Assembly (NCBI GenBank): GCA_963779225.1
Contig: CAVZWW010000001.1
Coordinates: forward strand, 682,001-746,000
Length of the DNA: 64,000 bases
DNA from: CAVPCZ01 sp963779225
GTDB taxonomy: Bacteria; Bacteroidota; Ignavibacteria; UBA10030; UBA6906
Reading direction: 5' to 3'
Every line of letters starts with the position of its first letter. Positions within the stretch are counted from its first letter, which is position 1. The position numbers and the translations under genes were made by a program. Shown here piece after piece: positions 1 through 8,958 of the stretch. The notes beneath the pieces are model-generated. The model worked only from the letters and a program-made list of their open reading frames with translations, searched no databases and had not been told where the DNA came from.

Positions 1-872
1 TGCTGGAGATCGGTTGCGGACAGGGGGATTTCCTTGCGCTCCTGTGTGAACGGGCGGACTGCAGGGGGATCGGATTCGATCCCAGTTATGTCGAGGCGCC
101 TGCGACACACAGTGGACACGACCGCATCAGGGTCGTGCGGGATCTGTATTCCAAACGCTACGCAGACTACCGGGCCGATCTGATCGTGTGCCGTCAGGTG
201 CTGGAACATATTGCAGAGCCGCGGAAAATGTTGAGCGAGCTGCGCGTGTCCATCGGCACACGGGAACACACTGCGGTGTTTTTCGAGGTACCGAACGTTC
301 TTGATCACCTCCGGTCGAGGGATCTGTGGGCCCTGGTCTACGAGCACATCTCGTACTTCAGCCCGGCGTCACTGGCGGCGTTGTTCTCCGCCTCGGGGTT
401 CGCCGTGCGCGGCCAGCGAGAGTTGTTCGGTCCGCTGTTTCTCGGAATAGATGCGGTTCCCGCGCCTGCGCCCGTTGCCCTTCAAGGAGAAGATCAGCAG
501 GAGCGTTTGCGGGAGGTCCACCGGCTGGTAGACGGATTTTCGACGGCGGCCGAACAGACGTTGAGAATGTGGAATGACCGGTTCCGCACATACGCCGCCC
601 GGAACGAGCGTGTGGTGATCTGGGGGGGAGGGGCGCGTTGCACGAACTTCCTGAACATGGTCAAAGAAGCGCGGGCTGTGGAATATGTTGTGGATATCAA
701 CCCTCGCAAACACGGTACGTTTGTCGCCGGCACGGGTCAGGCAATCGTCGCCCCGGAGTTTCTTGTGGAGTACCGGCCCTCCGTTGTCGTGCTTCTTAAC
801 CCGATTTACATCCAGGAAATTACGGTTGCGCTCGAACGTCTCGCCGTTCCGGCGACCGTGGTCAGCGTCTGA
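1..872 (+). CDS. Sugar C-methyltransferase, SAM-dependent (5' end missing)
   Basis: The 3' part of a gene that starts before the window; the frame is open from base 3. The visible N-terminus carries SAM-binding motif I (LEIGCGQGDF), followed by an acidic pocket (GFDPSY) and the C-terminal Rossmann-like domain of nucleotide-sugar C-methyltransferases (around VVIWGGGARC, then VVDINPRKHG). This family, related to TylC3/TcaB9, transfers a methyl group to a carbon of a TDP- or CDP-ketosugar in the cytoplasm. The complete gene at 3206-4459 has the same C-terminal organisation, so the locus holds two members. The N-terminal zinc-binding part expected in the family lies outside the window. The substrate is unknown. 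A second methyltransferase follows after 65 bases on the same strand. Confidence 0.8.
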   Translation, partial: LEIGCGQGDFLALLCERADCRGIGFDPSYVEAPATHSGHDRIRVVRDLYSKRYADYRADLIVCRQVLEHIAEPRKMLSELRVSIGTREHTAVFFEVPNVLDHLRSRDLWALVYEHISYFSPASLAALFSASGFAVRGQRELFGPLFLGIDAVPAPAPVALQGEDQQERLREVHRLVDGFSTAAEQTLRMWNDRFRTYAARNERVVIWGGGARCTNFLNMVKEARAVEYVVDINPRKHGTFVAGTGQAIVAPEFLVEYRPSVVVLLNPIYIQEITVALERLAVPATVVSV

Positions 873-937
873 GTGTGGTGCCACGCCACCTCACAAGAAA
901 ACCCGTATCGATGTCATCCAATTTCTGAGGCCAGCAA

Positions 938-1645
938 ATGTTCAACAGGTCCGCCGCAATCTATGATGCAATCTTCCGTGCAAAAGGGAAGAAGTGGGAA
1001 GAGGAGGTGCAGCAATTCTCCGCGCTTGTGAAGAGGTACAAACGATCCGGAGGGAATGCGTTGCTGGCCGTCGCCTGTGGCACGGGCGGCCACGAACAGC
1101 ACCTGCAGAAGGAATTCGACGTCACAGGACTGGATATCGATCCGGCGATGCTTGCCATCGCGCGTGACCGTCTGCCGGGAGTGGATTTGCACTGTGCAAG
1201 CATGGTGGATTTCAGGCTGGACAAGAAATTCGATGTGGTGATGTGTCTCTTCAGTGCCATCGGCTACGCGAATACGCCGGACACCCTGCACCGCTCAATC
1301 CGGACGATGAGCGAGCATCTTGTTCCCGGGGGCATCCTTGTGGTGGAACCCTGGATTTCCCTTCAAGAGTACAGACCCGGTGCGGTGTTCGCCACCTTTG
1401 TCGACCAGCCGGATCTGAAGGTCGCCCGCATGAACACGAATATCCTGCGGGGGACGATATCCGTCATTGAGTTTCACTACCTGGTGGGAACCCCGAAAGG
1501 GGTGGAACATTTTACGGAACACCACGAGCTGGGACTGTATTCAGCCGAAGAGTACCGCGGGGCATTTCAGGCGTGTGGACTGGAGACCCACTTCGAAAAG
1601 GAAGGGCTCATCGGCAGAGGTGTGTATGTGGGGATCCGGCCCTGA
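938..1645 (+). CDS. Class I SAM methyltransferase, aminosugar N-methyltransferase-like
   Basis: A 235-residue class I methyltransferase. The N-terminus (residues 1-20, with SAAIYDAIFRAKGK) resembles the DesVI/TylM1 group that N,N-dimethylates dTDP-3-amino-deoxysugars. Motif I is LLAVACGTGGHE near residue 43, the acidic motif is GLDIDPAML, and the post-motif is LVPGGILVVEP. Family resemblance is seen in the sequence; the aminosugar substrate is inferred from the glycan locus, since no sugar aminotransferase is visible in the window. Translation probably starts at the ATG at 938, behind a weak AGG-containing site. It is co-directional with the partial methyltransferase upstream and converges on the deacetylase gene 23 bases downstream. 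Confidence 0.75.
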   Translation: MFNRSAAIYDAIFRAKGKKWEEEVQQFSALVKRYKRSGGNALLAVACGTGGHEQHLQKEFDVTGLDIDPAMLAIARDRLPGVDLHCASMVDFRLDKKFDVVMCLFSAIGYANTPDTLHRSIRTMSEHLVPGGILVVEPWISLQEYRPGAVFATFVDQPDLKVARMNTNILRGTISVIEFHYLVGTPKGVEHFTEHHELGLYSAEEYRGAFQACGLETHFEKEGLIGRGVYVGIRP

Positions 1646-1668
1646 GAGATGCGGTGACAGCACGGGAA

Positions 1669-2316
1669 TCAGAAGAGGACCTTCCGCCCGTAGAAGGCTT
1701 CAGCATAGCGATGCGGGCCTGCGGCTTCCATGCCCCGGAGGCGCAAAAGGGACTGGAAGACATCCTGTGTGAACCATCGTTTTGAACGCTGGGTGGAGAA
1801 GTACCGCATGAGGTAGAGAATCTTGCGCCGGCACACGGCGTCGGAGAGGCTTACGTAGACGTTCGGCGTCCCGACGTCGCCGTCATACTTCGGCACTTCG
1901 TATTCCCAGAGGAGATGATCGCGGAAGGTGTTCCAGGTGAGCTCGCAGATCACCCGGTGGTCCTGATGAAGATCATGCCGGTAGTGTGTGAAGATCAGAT
2001 CCGGCGACACGTCTCCCTTGAGCTGCTCAAAATAGTCCTTCACCGGTCCCATCGTGGAGGGGAAGTACCCGTCGCGAAACCCCTTTACGATGATCGTCCG
2101 TGACCTGGCTTTCTGCAAGAAAGCCTCCGCACTTCGTGTTGCCTCGTGTGCCCGTTTTGAAGATGTGCCGAACACCACCCAGGTAACCGTACTTCCCGGA
2201 TACTCGTCTAGCAGACGAAGGATCGTACCACCACATCCGATCTCAATATCGTCAGAGTGCGCTCCAAGGCAGAGGATCCGGAGCGCCCGTTTCTTCCCGA
2301 GTGTTGTTGCGAGCAT
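1669..2316 (-). CDS. LmbE/PIG-L family N-deacetylase
   Basis: A PIG-L (LmbE) zinc-dependent deacetylase, a family that removes N-acetyl groups from GlcNAc-type sugars or sugar conjugates. The signature AHSDDIEIGCGG is at residues 19-30 (zinc ligands His20 and Asp23) and a distal His-rich stretch (HYRHDLHQDH) supplies the third ligand. The start was placed at the ATG at 2316, which has GGAG 9 bases upstream; a GTG at 2331 in frame has no ribosome site. At about 215 residues it is normal length for the family. It is the last gene of the minus-strand glycan operon, 75 bases after the nucleotidyltransferase, so it probably trims an acetyl group from a nucleotide sugar or intermediate of this pathway (inference). 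Confidence 0.85.
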   Translation of the reverse strand: MLATTLGKKRALRILCLGAHSDDIEIGCGGTILRLLDEYPGSTVTWVVFGTSSKRAHEATRSAEAFLQKARSRTIIVKGFRDGYFPSTMGPVKDYFEQLKGDVSPDLIFTHYRHDLHQDHRVICELTWNTFRDHLLWEYEVPKYDGDVGTPNVYVSLSDAVCRRKILYLMRYFSTQRSKRWFTQDVFQSLLRLRGMEAAGPHRYAEAFYGRKVLF

Positions 2317-2391
2317 TATCGTTTTCTCCACACCATGATGAGGCGGCGCCCGGGCCGCAGACCCGGGTACGGAAGAGCGGGGATGCCGGGA

Positions 2392-3186
2392 CTACTTCAC
2401 CGGTGCGGGGGGTGCCTTCCAGACTTCCCATGGGGCATTCCCGCTTGCGACGATGTCGTCTATCGTGCGTTTTTCCTTGAACGTATCCATGCACATGAAG
2501 AATCCATCGTACGGATACGTAATCAGTTGTTTCCTGGCGATCAGCCGGCGAAACGGCTCATAGACGAGTTCTTCCCCCTCGTGCATGTAGTCAAAAATCT
2601 CCTGCCGGAGGGTGAAGTAGCCGGCGTTCATTCTCACACCGGTTTGGGAAACCGGCTGCAGCCCGTCAACCGAGACGCCGTCACTGGAAACGATGACGTC
2701 GAAACTCTGGCTCGGCTTGACGGAGACGAAGCTGGCGATCTTGTTGTGCGTGTAGAAATGATTGACCACGTCATTGAGCGGCAGGTCGGACAACCCGTCG
2801 GAGTAGTTCGCGAGGAACACTTCTTCATCTTTCACATATTTCTGGACTGCTCTCAGCCGCTGCCCAATACTGGCGTTGAGTCCGGTGTCGGCAAACGTGA
2901 TCGTCCAGTCCTGGATATCACTGGCGAGAAGGTGGAGGTTGTCGCCTGATCCGGACAGCACAAAATCGTTGGACAGCGCTTCGTTGTAGTTGAGGAAGTA
3001 CTGCTTGATCACGTCCCCCTGGTGTCCGAGACAGAGGATAAAATCTTTGTGCCCGTGGTGGGCATAGAATTTCATCACATTCCAGAGGATGGGTCGGTGT
3101 CCCACGTTGACCATGGGCTTCGGGATCGTCTCCGAATACTCGCGCAGTCGCATACCCATCCCGCCGCAGAACAGGACAACTTTCAT
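2392..3186 (-). CDS. Sugar-1-phosphate nucleotidyltransferase, glucose-1-phosphate cytidylyltransferase-like
   Basis: A 264-residue nucleotidyltransferase of the RfbF type, which makes CDP-glucose from CTP and glucose-1-phosphate. It starts with the NTP-binding loop (LFCGGMGMRL, then KPM at about residue 22). The hexose-phosphate region (PILWNVMKFYAHHG), the metal-binding YSDG and the late GFFMCMDTFKEK segment all match the family. The start is the ATG at 3184-3186, with a clean AAGGAG (3193-3198) 6 bases upstream. CDP-glucose is the entry point to branched and dideoxy sugars, which fits the neighbouring C-methyltransferase and SDR genes, though no CDP-glucose 4,6-dehydratase is visible here. 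Specificity for CTP is inferred by family resemblance only. Confidence 0.8.
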   Translation of the reverse strand: MKVVLFCGGMGMRLREYSETIPKPMVNVGHRPILWNVMKFYAHHGHKDFILCLGHQGDVIKQYFLNYNEALSNDFVLSGSGDNLHLLASDIQDWTITFADTGLNASIGQRLRAVQKYVKDEEVFLANYSDGLSDLPLNDVVNHFYTHNKIASFVSVKPSQSFDVIVSSDGVSVDGLQPVSQTGVRMNAGYFTLRQEIFDYMHEGEELVYEPFRRLIARKQLITYPYDGFFMCMDTFKEKRTIDDIVASGNAPWEVWKAPPAPVK

Positions 3187-3205
3187 GGTGTTCTCCTTGG
3201 TTCCC

Positions 3206-4459
3206 TCATGGATAAATGCGGGCTTCAGGGATCGGGACAATGAACTTCGCACCCCACTCTCTGATATAGCTGACCTGCTGCATGATCTCGTCCTTGAAGT
3301 TCCAGGGAAGGATCAGCACATAGTCCGGCTTCGTCTCCCGGATCCGGTCCGGAGAGTGAATCGGCACGTGTGTACCGGGAAGGAACTTCCCTTGTTTGTA
3401 CGGATTCCGATCCACCGTATAGTCCAGGAAATCGTGGCGGATACCGCAGTAGTTGAGCAGGGTATTGCCTTTGCCCGGGGCGCCGTACCCGGCGATTGAT
3501 TTTCCCTGGCGTTTCAGGTCGATCAGCAATTCGAGCAATTTACGTTTGGTTTCGCGCACCTGCAGTTCGAAAGATTCGTAGGTTTCAAGCCGTGTCAGAC
3601 CCGCGTTCAGTTCCCGGCTGCGCAGCTCGATGGCTCTTTCCGTGACGGCGAGCCGGCCGTAGTTTTCGTGCCGGCCGTATATCCGCAGGGATCCACCGTG
3701 GGTCGGGAGTTCCTCCACGTCAAACAGCGTCAGACCATGGGCGGCAAAGATCTTTTCCGCGGCGATGAAGGAGAAATAGAAGAAGTGCTCGTGATAGATC
3801 GTATCGAACTGGTTTTCCTGCATGAGGCGCATGAGGTGAGGAAACTCGATCGTGACCACGCCTTCGGGTTTCAACAGCAGCCTGATGCCCTCGACGAAGG
3901 CATTGACCCCCGGGACCTGCGCGAGCACATTGTTGCCGATGATAAGGTCCGCCTGCTTTCCCTCCGCACTCAGTCTGCGTGCCATCTTGTCGTCGAAAAA
4001 TTCCACCAGCGTCGGGACATGGCGTTCCTCTGCTGCACGGGCGACATTGGCCGCGGGTTCGATGCCCAGGACGGGAATGCCGTGCCGGACGAAGTGCTGC
4101 AGCAGATATCCGTCGTTGCTTGCCAGCTCTACAGCCAGGCTACCCGCGTTGAGACCAAGACGCTCGGTGATCATCTCGGTATAGCGGCGTGCGTGTTCCA
4201 CCCAGCTGTCGGAGTACGAGGAAAAATAGGCGTATTCAGAAAAAATGTCCGCCGGATTGACGTATTCCTGAAGCTGGACCAGATGACATTTTTCGCACAC
4301 AAACACGTGAAGCGGATAGAACGGCTCCATAGAGTTCAGGTGTGCCGGGCTGACGTAGCTCTCGCAGAGAGGGGACATGCCCAGATCGACAAAGGTATGG
4401 CGTAACGGTGTCCCGCAGAAAAGACAGTCACCGTAAAAGGAAGAAGAAACGTTCTGCAT
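3206..4459 (-). CDS. Zinc-binding nucleotide-sugar C-methyltransferase
   Basis: A 417-residue three-part protein. The N-terminal zinc-binding module has two CxxC pairs (C12/C15 and C55/C58). A class I SAM domain follows (LAVELASNDGYLLQ), then the C-terminal Rossmann-like domain (SIAGYGAPGKGNTLLNYCGI). This is the arrangement of TylC3/TcaB9-type sugar 3-C-methyltransferases. The predicted product is a methyl-branched ketosugar nucleotide. The start at 4459 has AAGGA (complement of 4468-4472) 8 bases upstream. It lies between the SDR and nucleotidyltransferase genes, 19 bases from the latter's start, so they are probably co-transcribed. It is complete, unlike its relative at 1-872. Confidence 0.9.
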   Translation of the reverse strand: MQNVSSSFYGDCLFCGTPLRHTFVDLGMSPLCESYVSPAHLNSMEPFYPLHVFVCEKCHLVQLQEYVNPADIFSEYAYFSSYSDSWVEHARRYTEMITERLGLNAGSLAVELASNDGYLLQHFVRHGIPVLGIEPAANVARAAEERHVPTLVEFFDDKMARRLSAEGKQADLIIGNNVLAQVPGVNAFVEGIRLLLKPEGVVTIEFPHLMRLMQENQFDTIYHEHFFYFSFIAAEKIFAAHGLTLFDVEELPTHGGSLRIYGRHENYGRLAVTERAIELRSRELNAGLTRLETYESFELQVRETKRKLLELLIDLKRQGKSIAGYGAPGKGNTLLNYCGIRHDFLDYTVDRNPYKQGKFLPGTHVPIHSPDRIRETKPDYVLILPWNFKDEIMQQVSYIREWGAKFIVPIPEARIYP

Positions 4460-4522
4460 AGGGGTAATCCTTCATGATGCATGAGAATATCGGAACCTGC
4501 GGTCACACGGTCCGGCCCGGCT

Positions 4523-5554
4523 TCAGTTGCGGGCCGTCCAGCGTAACGTATTGTCGAGCCGGCCCGAAGCGAGGAGCTGCCGGATATGGTCGATACGCTT
4601 GTACCGCGGGCCCTCAAAATCTTCCAGCTTCAGTCCAACCTTTTTGTACGCCTCATAGAGCTGTACCGCCCCTTTCCGGGCAGTCCACTGCGGACGGAAC
4701 GACGGCAGCACACGGGTGATTTTCGCGAAGTCCGCGCGGTAGCATCGGAGATCCGGCCCCGCATCCTTCGCAAATTCGATCGTCGTGTTGGGAACCGTTG
4801 TGCGAACGATCTCGGCGATTTCAGAGATCCGGTAGTTTTCGGCGGTCTGCCCGACGTTGAATGCCTGATTATGCACGACCTCCCGCGGTGCTCCGAGGAC
4901 CGCCATAAATGCCCGTGACATATCCTCGATGTGGACAATCGGACGCCAGGGAGTACCGTCGCTCTTGAGGTAGACCAGGCTCTTTGTGAAGGCCCACGCA
5001 ACCAGGTTGTTCAGGACAATATCGAACCTGTGCCGCGGCGACACACCGTAGGCAGTGGCGCTCCGGAGAAAGGTGGGGCTGAACGTGTCATCCGCGAGTT
5101 TGCTGACGTCCTGTTCGACGCGGACTTTCGAGATACCGTACGCGGTGACAGGATTCAGCGCGGAGGTCTCATCCACAAAGTTGTCGCCGGCCGCGCCATA
5201 GTTGCTGCAGGAGGACGCGAAGACAAAGCGGGGTACGCCCGCCTCCTTGGCGAGGCGGGCCAGCCGTACAGACCCGGCGTGATTGATATCGAAAGTCAAA
5301 TCCGGGTTCAGGTCGCTAAGCGGGTCGTTCGACAGCGCAGCCAGATGAACGATGGCATCGAATCCCCGGAGATCCTCGACCGTAGCATCGCGGATGTCTT
5401 TCTGAATCGTGTGGATGGATTCGTCCCATTCCCCGAATGTACATTGTGAATAGAAATCCGTGTCCATGCCCGTAACCTGGTGGCCTTCGGCGACCATCAT
5501 GGGGCCCATGACTGAGCCGACGTATCCACGGCTGCCGGTTAAGAGAATCCGCAT
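4523..5554 (-). CDS. NAD-dependent nucleotide-sugar epimerase/dehydratase (extended SDR)
   Basis: A 343-residue extended short-chain dehydrogenase. It opens with the NAD-binding loop TGSRGYVG (Gly7, Gly10, Gly13). Other landmarks are the FASSCSNYG strand with the catalytic Ser/Thr region, a Y-x3-K pair in AYGISKVRVE and a RSATAYG substrate-loop motif. Such enzymes reduce, epimerise or dehydrate sugar nucleotides; the one acting after a C-methyltransferase is often a 4-ketoreductase, but that role is inferred. The start ATG at 5554 has GGGAG 6 bases upstream. It lies 63 bases before the C-methyltransferase on the same strand. It has the usual length for the family and no defect. Confidence 0.88.
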   Translation of the reverse strand: MRILLTGSRGYVGSVMGPMMVAEGHQVTGMDTDFYSQCTFGEWDESIHTIQKDIRDATVEDLRGFDAIVHLAALSNDPLSDLNPDLTFDINHAGSVRLARLAKEAGVPRFVFASSCSNYGAAGDNFVDETSALNPVTAYGISKVRVEQDVSKLADDTFSPTFLRSATAYGVSPRHRFDIVLNNLVAWAFTKSLVYLKSDGTPWRPIVHIEDMSRAFMAVLGAPREVVHNQAFNVGQTAENYRISEIAEIVRTTVPNTTIEFAKDAGPDLRCYRADFAKITRVLPSFRPQWTARKGAVQLYEAYKKVGLKLEDFEGPRYKRIDHIRQLLASGRLDNTLRWTARN

Positions 5555-5721
5555 TGGCGCTCCCGAATTATTGTTCTTGTGTACAATATCGTTCAGTCTG
5601 TGTGCAAACGATGAATTTAGGCGTGTCCTGATTCAAAGGTGATACAGCATTTCATGCCAGATCTCACGCTTCCCGACTCAGATGCCGCGGCACACGCCCG
5701 CCCGGTTCTCCCGCAGCACTT

Positions 5722-7836
5722 TCATGGCTGTTTTGGAAATCCGATCGGGAGTATCTTCCATATCGTGGAATTCCCGTCCTCATACACCGGCTCGATCCCG
5801 GCCGATTTCTTTAGAATTTCCTGCTGTGGGGGCCATTCCTGCCCTCCCCATCTGGAGACCAGCACAAAATCGATTCCGGTTTGCCGGACGTTGTCGGCAA
5901 ACCTTGGTGCTTCCAGTGTCGCTTCACCGCCCCACCACGCAACTGTACCGCGGGTTTCCGCATAAATAACGTGCAGCGGCCTGTATCTCACGCCGTTTGG
6001 ATCGAGTGGCACCGGGATCTTGTCGAGAGCCCTCCCGAATAACGGGTAGTATTCCTGGGGTTTGTTGGTGAACCACCCGATCCGCGATCCGGCGGGCAAC
6101 GATTCCAGGGCCTGCCACGCCTTTCCTACAGGGGATTCAGGAAATCCATAGTTGAACACCCGTTCATCGGTTAAATGCTGCGCAACCGGCTGGATCAGGA
6201 TCAGCCCCACCAGCACGGAGCCGGCCGCTCCCATAAGCCAGTACCTTCTGCGGGGGCGGATGCTCCCTGAAAATCGTTGCCATATGTTGCTGATTAGTGG
6301 ATGCAAAAATGATGCCAGCACGATGCTCAGACCGATCCACGGGTTGGCCGCCCAAGCCGGAATGATCGCCAGCAAAGCTATTGCCATCATCAACGTTTGT
6401 TTCCGGACGCCCCTCGCAGGCATGGTACAAAACAGGATTACGCCGATTGCATAGGAGAGAATGACAAATCGGGTCTTTGGATCAAGTGCCCCGCCCGGTT
6501 CGTTGTCCGTCCCTGAAAAGGGGAGAAAGACAAAAACCAGAGCTACCCCCAGGCCGAGGAGCATGAGGAGTATGAGCAGCGGACTCTGCTGCCTTCCCGG
6601 GCGGAAGCGGACAAGACCCCAGGAGGCCCCAAGATACCCGAACATGGAAAGAGCAAAAAGGCTGGGGGGCCAGTCTACCATCGCCCGGAGAATGAAGGAC
6701 CACTGTTGGAGATCGGCGGGCCGCTCGAGAATCCACGTGATCAGTTTTGTCTTTGCCTGGTCTGCCTGCAAAAATGGACCTGCAAAGGGACCCGCCTGTG
6801 CAGGAAACAGGGGGTTTCCCGTCAGCAACCAGTTCCGGACATACCAGAAGGCGCCTGTTATGATACTGCATGCAAGGACGACAGCGGTCAGGCGGGCCCG
6901 GGCGGAGTACGACGGGGCGACCCGGGAAGAGAACAGGATCCACCCGAGCACAACAACCAGCGGAAGTCCATAGCCGATCTTACAACCCAGTGCAAATCCG
7001 AGCAGGAGTCCCGCATAGACGGACGAACTCCGACTGATGGACGGGGTTCGGCCCGGGTCGGGGGCAAGGAAGGTCAGGGCGGTGAGAATCACGGCGACGC
7101 CGGCGACATCGGGAGAAGAAAAGCGTGTTGCCATCGATGAAACAAGCGGGGCGGCAATCACCAGGGCGCCCGCAATCACTCCGTAGAATCGTGAGCCGCC
7201 CAGCACAATGACCAGTTGGAACGTCGCCAGCCAGAGGAGTATAAGCCAGTACGCCCCCGTGAGCCCGACCAGTCCGTCGCGGTGAAATGGCAGGACGACC
7301 CAGGCCGCGAGGGCTTCGGCGTTAAACGGATAGTAGGAGTGGTAGTCGTATGGCGCCAGGACGATCTGTCCGTGAAGCATCCACTCGGTGATACTCGGGG
7401 CATGATAGGAAAAATCATCAGAGCCGAAATTGGGGCCGGCGACGAGGGAGCGGGCGATTGGCACGCCAACAAACGCGATGGTTAACGCGATGGCAAGCCC
7501 GGCCCGCAGGGGATCGGGGGCCGATGGTTCCTGAAGTTGAGCCGGACTTTCAGCGTGAATGGGCCGGAGCAATGCCGTACGCACTCCCGGGAAGAGCGAT
7601 GCACAGAGAATCACGACGACAAGGAACAGGACGATCCATTGAACCGTCAATACCCCGGAGGCTCCTGTTACCAGAACGGCACTGACAGCAACAAGCGGAA
7701 AACCCGCCATGGTGCCCAGCAGGAGTTTCCACGGGGATCGGGCTCCGAAGCACAGAAAAGCAGCACCGAAGCTGATGCCCAGTGCAAGTATCGTGCTGAG
7801 CAGGAACCAGAATGCGCCCATCAGTCTATGTCCCAC
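5722..7836 (-). CDS. Multi-spanning membrane protein, GT-C (family 39-like) glycosyltransferase
   Basis: A roughly 704-residue protein with about a dozen hydrophobic segments and a C-terminal soluble part (from about residue 560). An acidic first loop (GSDDFSYHAPSITEWM, near residue 140) resembles the DD/DE loop of GT-C glycosyltransferases that take polyprenyl-phosphate-linked sugars on the periplasmic side. The GTG at 7836 abuts the stop of the upstream gene; an ATG at 7821 is an equally plausible start. It has no acceptor-defining motif I recognise. Position in the glycan operon, directly after a GT4 enzyme, suggests polymer or lipid-linked sugar assembly. It could also be an O-antigen ligase- or polymerase-like protein. 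A 167-base gap separates it from the SDR gene. Confidence 0.7.
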   Translation of the reverse strand: MGHRLMGAFWFLLSTILALGISFGAAFLCFGARSPWKLLLGTMAGFPLVAVSAVLVTGASGVLTVQWIVLFLVVVILCASLFPGVRTALLRPIHAESPAQLQEPSAPDPLRAGLAIALTIAFVGVPIARSLVAGPNFGSDDFSYHAPSITEWMLHGQIVLAPYDYHSYYPFNAEALAAWVVLPFHRDGLVGLTGAYWLILLWLATFQLVIVLGGSRFYGVIAGALVIAAPLVSSMATRFSSPDVAGVAVILTALTFLAPDPGRTPSISRSSSVYAGLLLGFALGCKIGYGLPLVVVLGWILFSSRVAPSYSARARLTAVVLACSIITGAFWYVRNWLLTGNPLFPAQAGPFAGPFLQADQAKTKLITWILERPADLQQWSFILRAMVDWPPSLFALSMFGYLGASWGLVRFRPGRQQSPLLILLMLLGLGVALVFVFLPFSGTDNEPGGALDPKTRFVILSYAIGVILFCTMPARGVRKQTLMMAIALLAIIPAWAANPWIGLSIVLASFLHPLISNIWQRFSGSIRPRRRYWLMGAAGSVLVGLILIQPVAQHLTDERVFNYGFPESPVGKAWQALESLPAGSRIGWFTNKPQEYYPLFGRALDKIPVPLDPNGVRYRPLHVIYAETRGTVAWWGGEATLEAPRFADNVRQTGIDFVLVSRWGGQEWPPQQEILKKSAGIEPVYEDGNSTIWKILPIGFPKQP

Positions 7837-8958
7837 TCATGTGAGAGCTTCCTTGTAGATAGTCTCCAGAAAGGCGGCACGGTCTTCAAAAGCATGCTCC
7901 CGGCGGATGCGATCAAGTGCACGTTCGCCTTTGACGCGGACCACCGAACCGTCGGCGCAGATTCCGCGGACGATGTGGAAGAGATTTTCGCGGATGCACG
8001 CTGAGAGAGTTTTTCGTTCCTCCGGCGTCCGATGGAGTTGAACATCGTATTCATCTTTCGGAACCTCGATGAGCCACCCGATCGAGTCGTTGTTGATTTC
8101 CGGGAGAGCACAGCCATCCGTGGTAATCACCGGACATCCTGCCCCCTGGGCCTCCAGGACGGAAAAACCGTAGGTGTCGTCGTAGGTTGGAAGAAGCGCA
8201 ACGTGTGACCGGGTAAGCAGTTGGATGACTTCGGCGTTCTCAAGAGAGGGAATGTGCGTGACGTTGTTGTCCATCCGCATGATAAGTTTCACCGCCCGGT
8301 CATAATCCGCACGTGTGGAGCATGATGCATAGTCTCCATAGCTCAGGGGGGAAACAATGGTCAAATGCACCGGGAGCCCTTCGGCGGCCAACTGGGAGAA
8401 GACCTCCAGAATTTCCATTCCACCTTTCCGGAAGAAATCACGGCCGATAAATGCAAACGTGATCCGCCCGGGGTCAAGCGCCTTGTCTTCGTATCGGTCG
8501 ATGAGAACATGTTGCCCGGGCGTGCTGATGCACATTTTGGGCCGGATTTCTTCACTCAGACCCGGGTGGCGGGCAAGGAGACCTTCCTGAAAACGGTGAG
8601 CCCAATGACTGATTGCGATAACCTTCCTGCATGGCCGTCCGGCCATGTACTTCCACCCCAGGGGGGAGTCCCAGTTCCATCGCGGAAGGTAATGTTCGTA
8701 CGAGACGATCCAGGGAGTCGAAGAGAGACTGATCGTATTCACCAGATGATGCAAAGGCACATCCACCAGACGGAGGTCGTGATGAAGGCCGTTGAGCAGC
8801 GAGGTTGCGGTGGCGGGATGAAACGCCTTGCGCTGGATGAAGGTTAAAAGGTTGAACAGATCATGCTTCCGCTCAAGCGACACGGACCGGAAGGGTAATC
8901 CTGTCAGGATTCTTTCTTCCACGTAACCCGTTCCAAAGACGCCGACTCTCAACAACAA
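7837..8958 (-). CDS. Glycosyltransferase family 4 (GT-B fold)
   Basis: A GT4-type glycosyltransferase of about 373 residues that moves a sugar from a nucleotide donor to a growing glycan at the cytoplasmic membrane. The C-terminal half has the donor-site signature (LLPTYDDTYGFSVLEAQGAG, then CPVITTDGCALPEIN), and TIVSPLSYG precedes it. There is no convincing ATG: the conserved part begins LLLRVGVFGTGYV after three consecutive TTG codons (8950-8958), with AAGGAA 6 bases before the first, so a TTG start is proposed. The open frame extends to 9096, but that part shows no family similarity and overlaps the promoter. It is probably the first gene of the minus-strand operon, driven from the promoter at 9022-9050. 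Confidence 0.82.
   Translation of the reverse strand: MLLRVGVFGTGYVEERILTGLPFRSVSLERKHDLFNLLTFIQRKAFHPATATSLLNGLHHDLRLVDVPLHHLVNTISLSSTPWIVSYEHYLPRWNWDSPLGWKYMAGRPCRKVIAISHWAHRFQEGLLARHPGLSEEIRPKMCISTPGQHVLIDRYEDKALDPGRITFAFIGRDFFRKGGMEILEVFSQLAAEGLPVHLTIVSPLSYGDYASCSTRADYDRAVKLIMRMDNNVTHIPSLENAEVIQLLTRSHVALLPTYDDTYGFSVLEAQGAGCPVITTDGCALPEINNDSIGWLIEVPKDEYDVQLHRTPEERKTLSACIRENLFHIVRGICADGSVVRVKGERALDRIRREHAFEDRAAFLETIYKEALT

Noticed and set aside
2257..2949. 230-codon plus-strand frame over the nucleotidyltransferase
   Set aside because: Shadow frame; the minus-strand product has clear family motifs.
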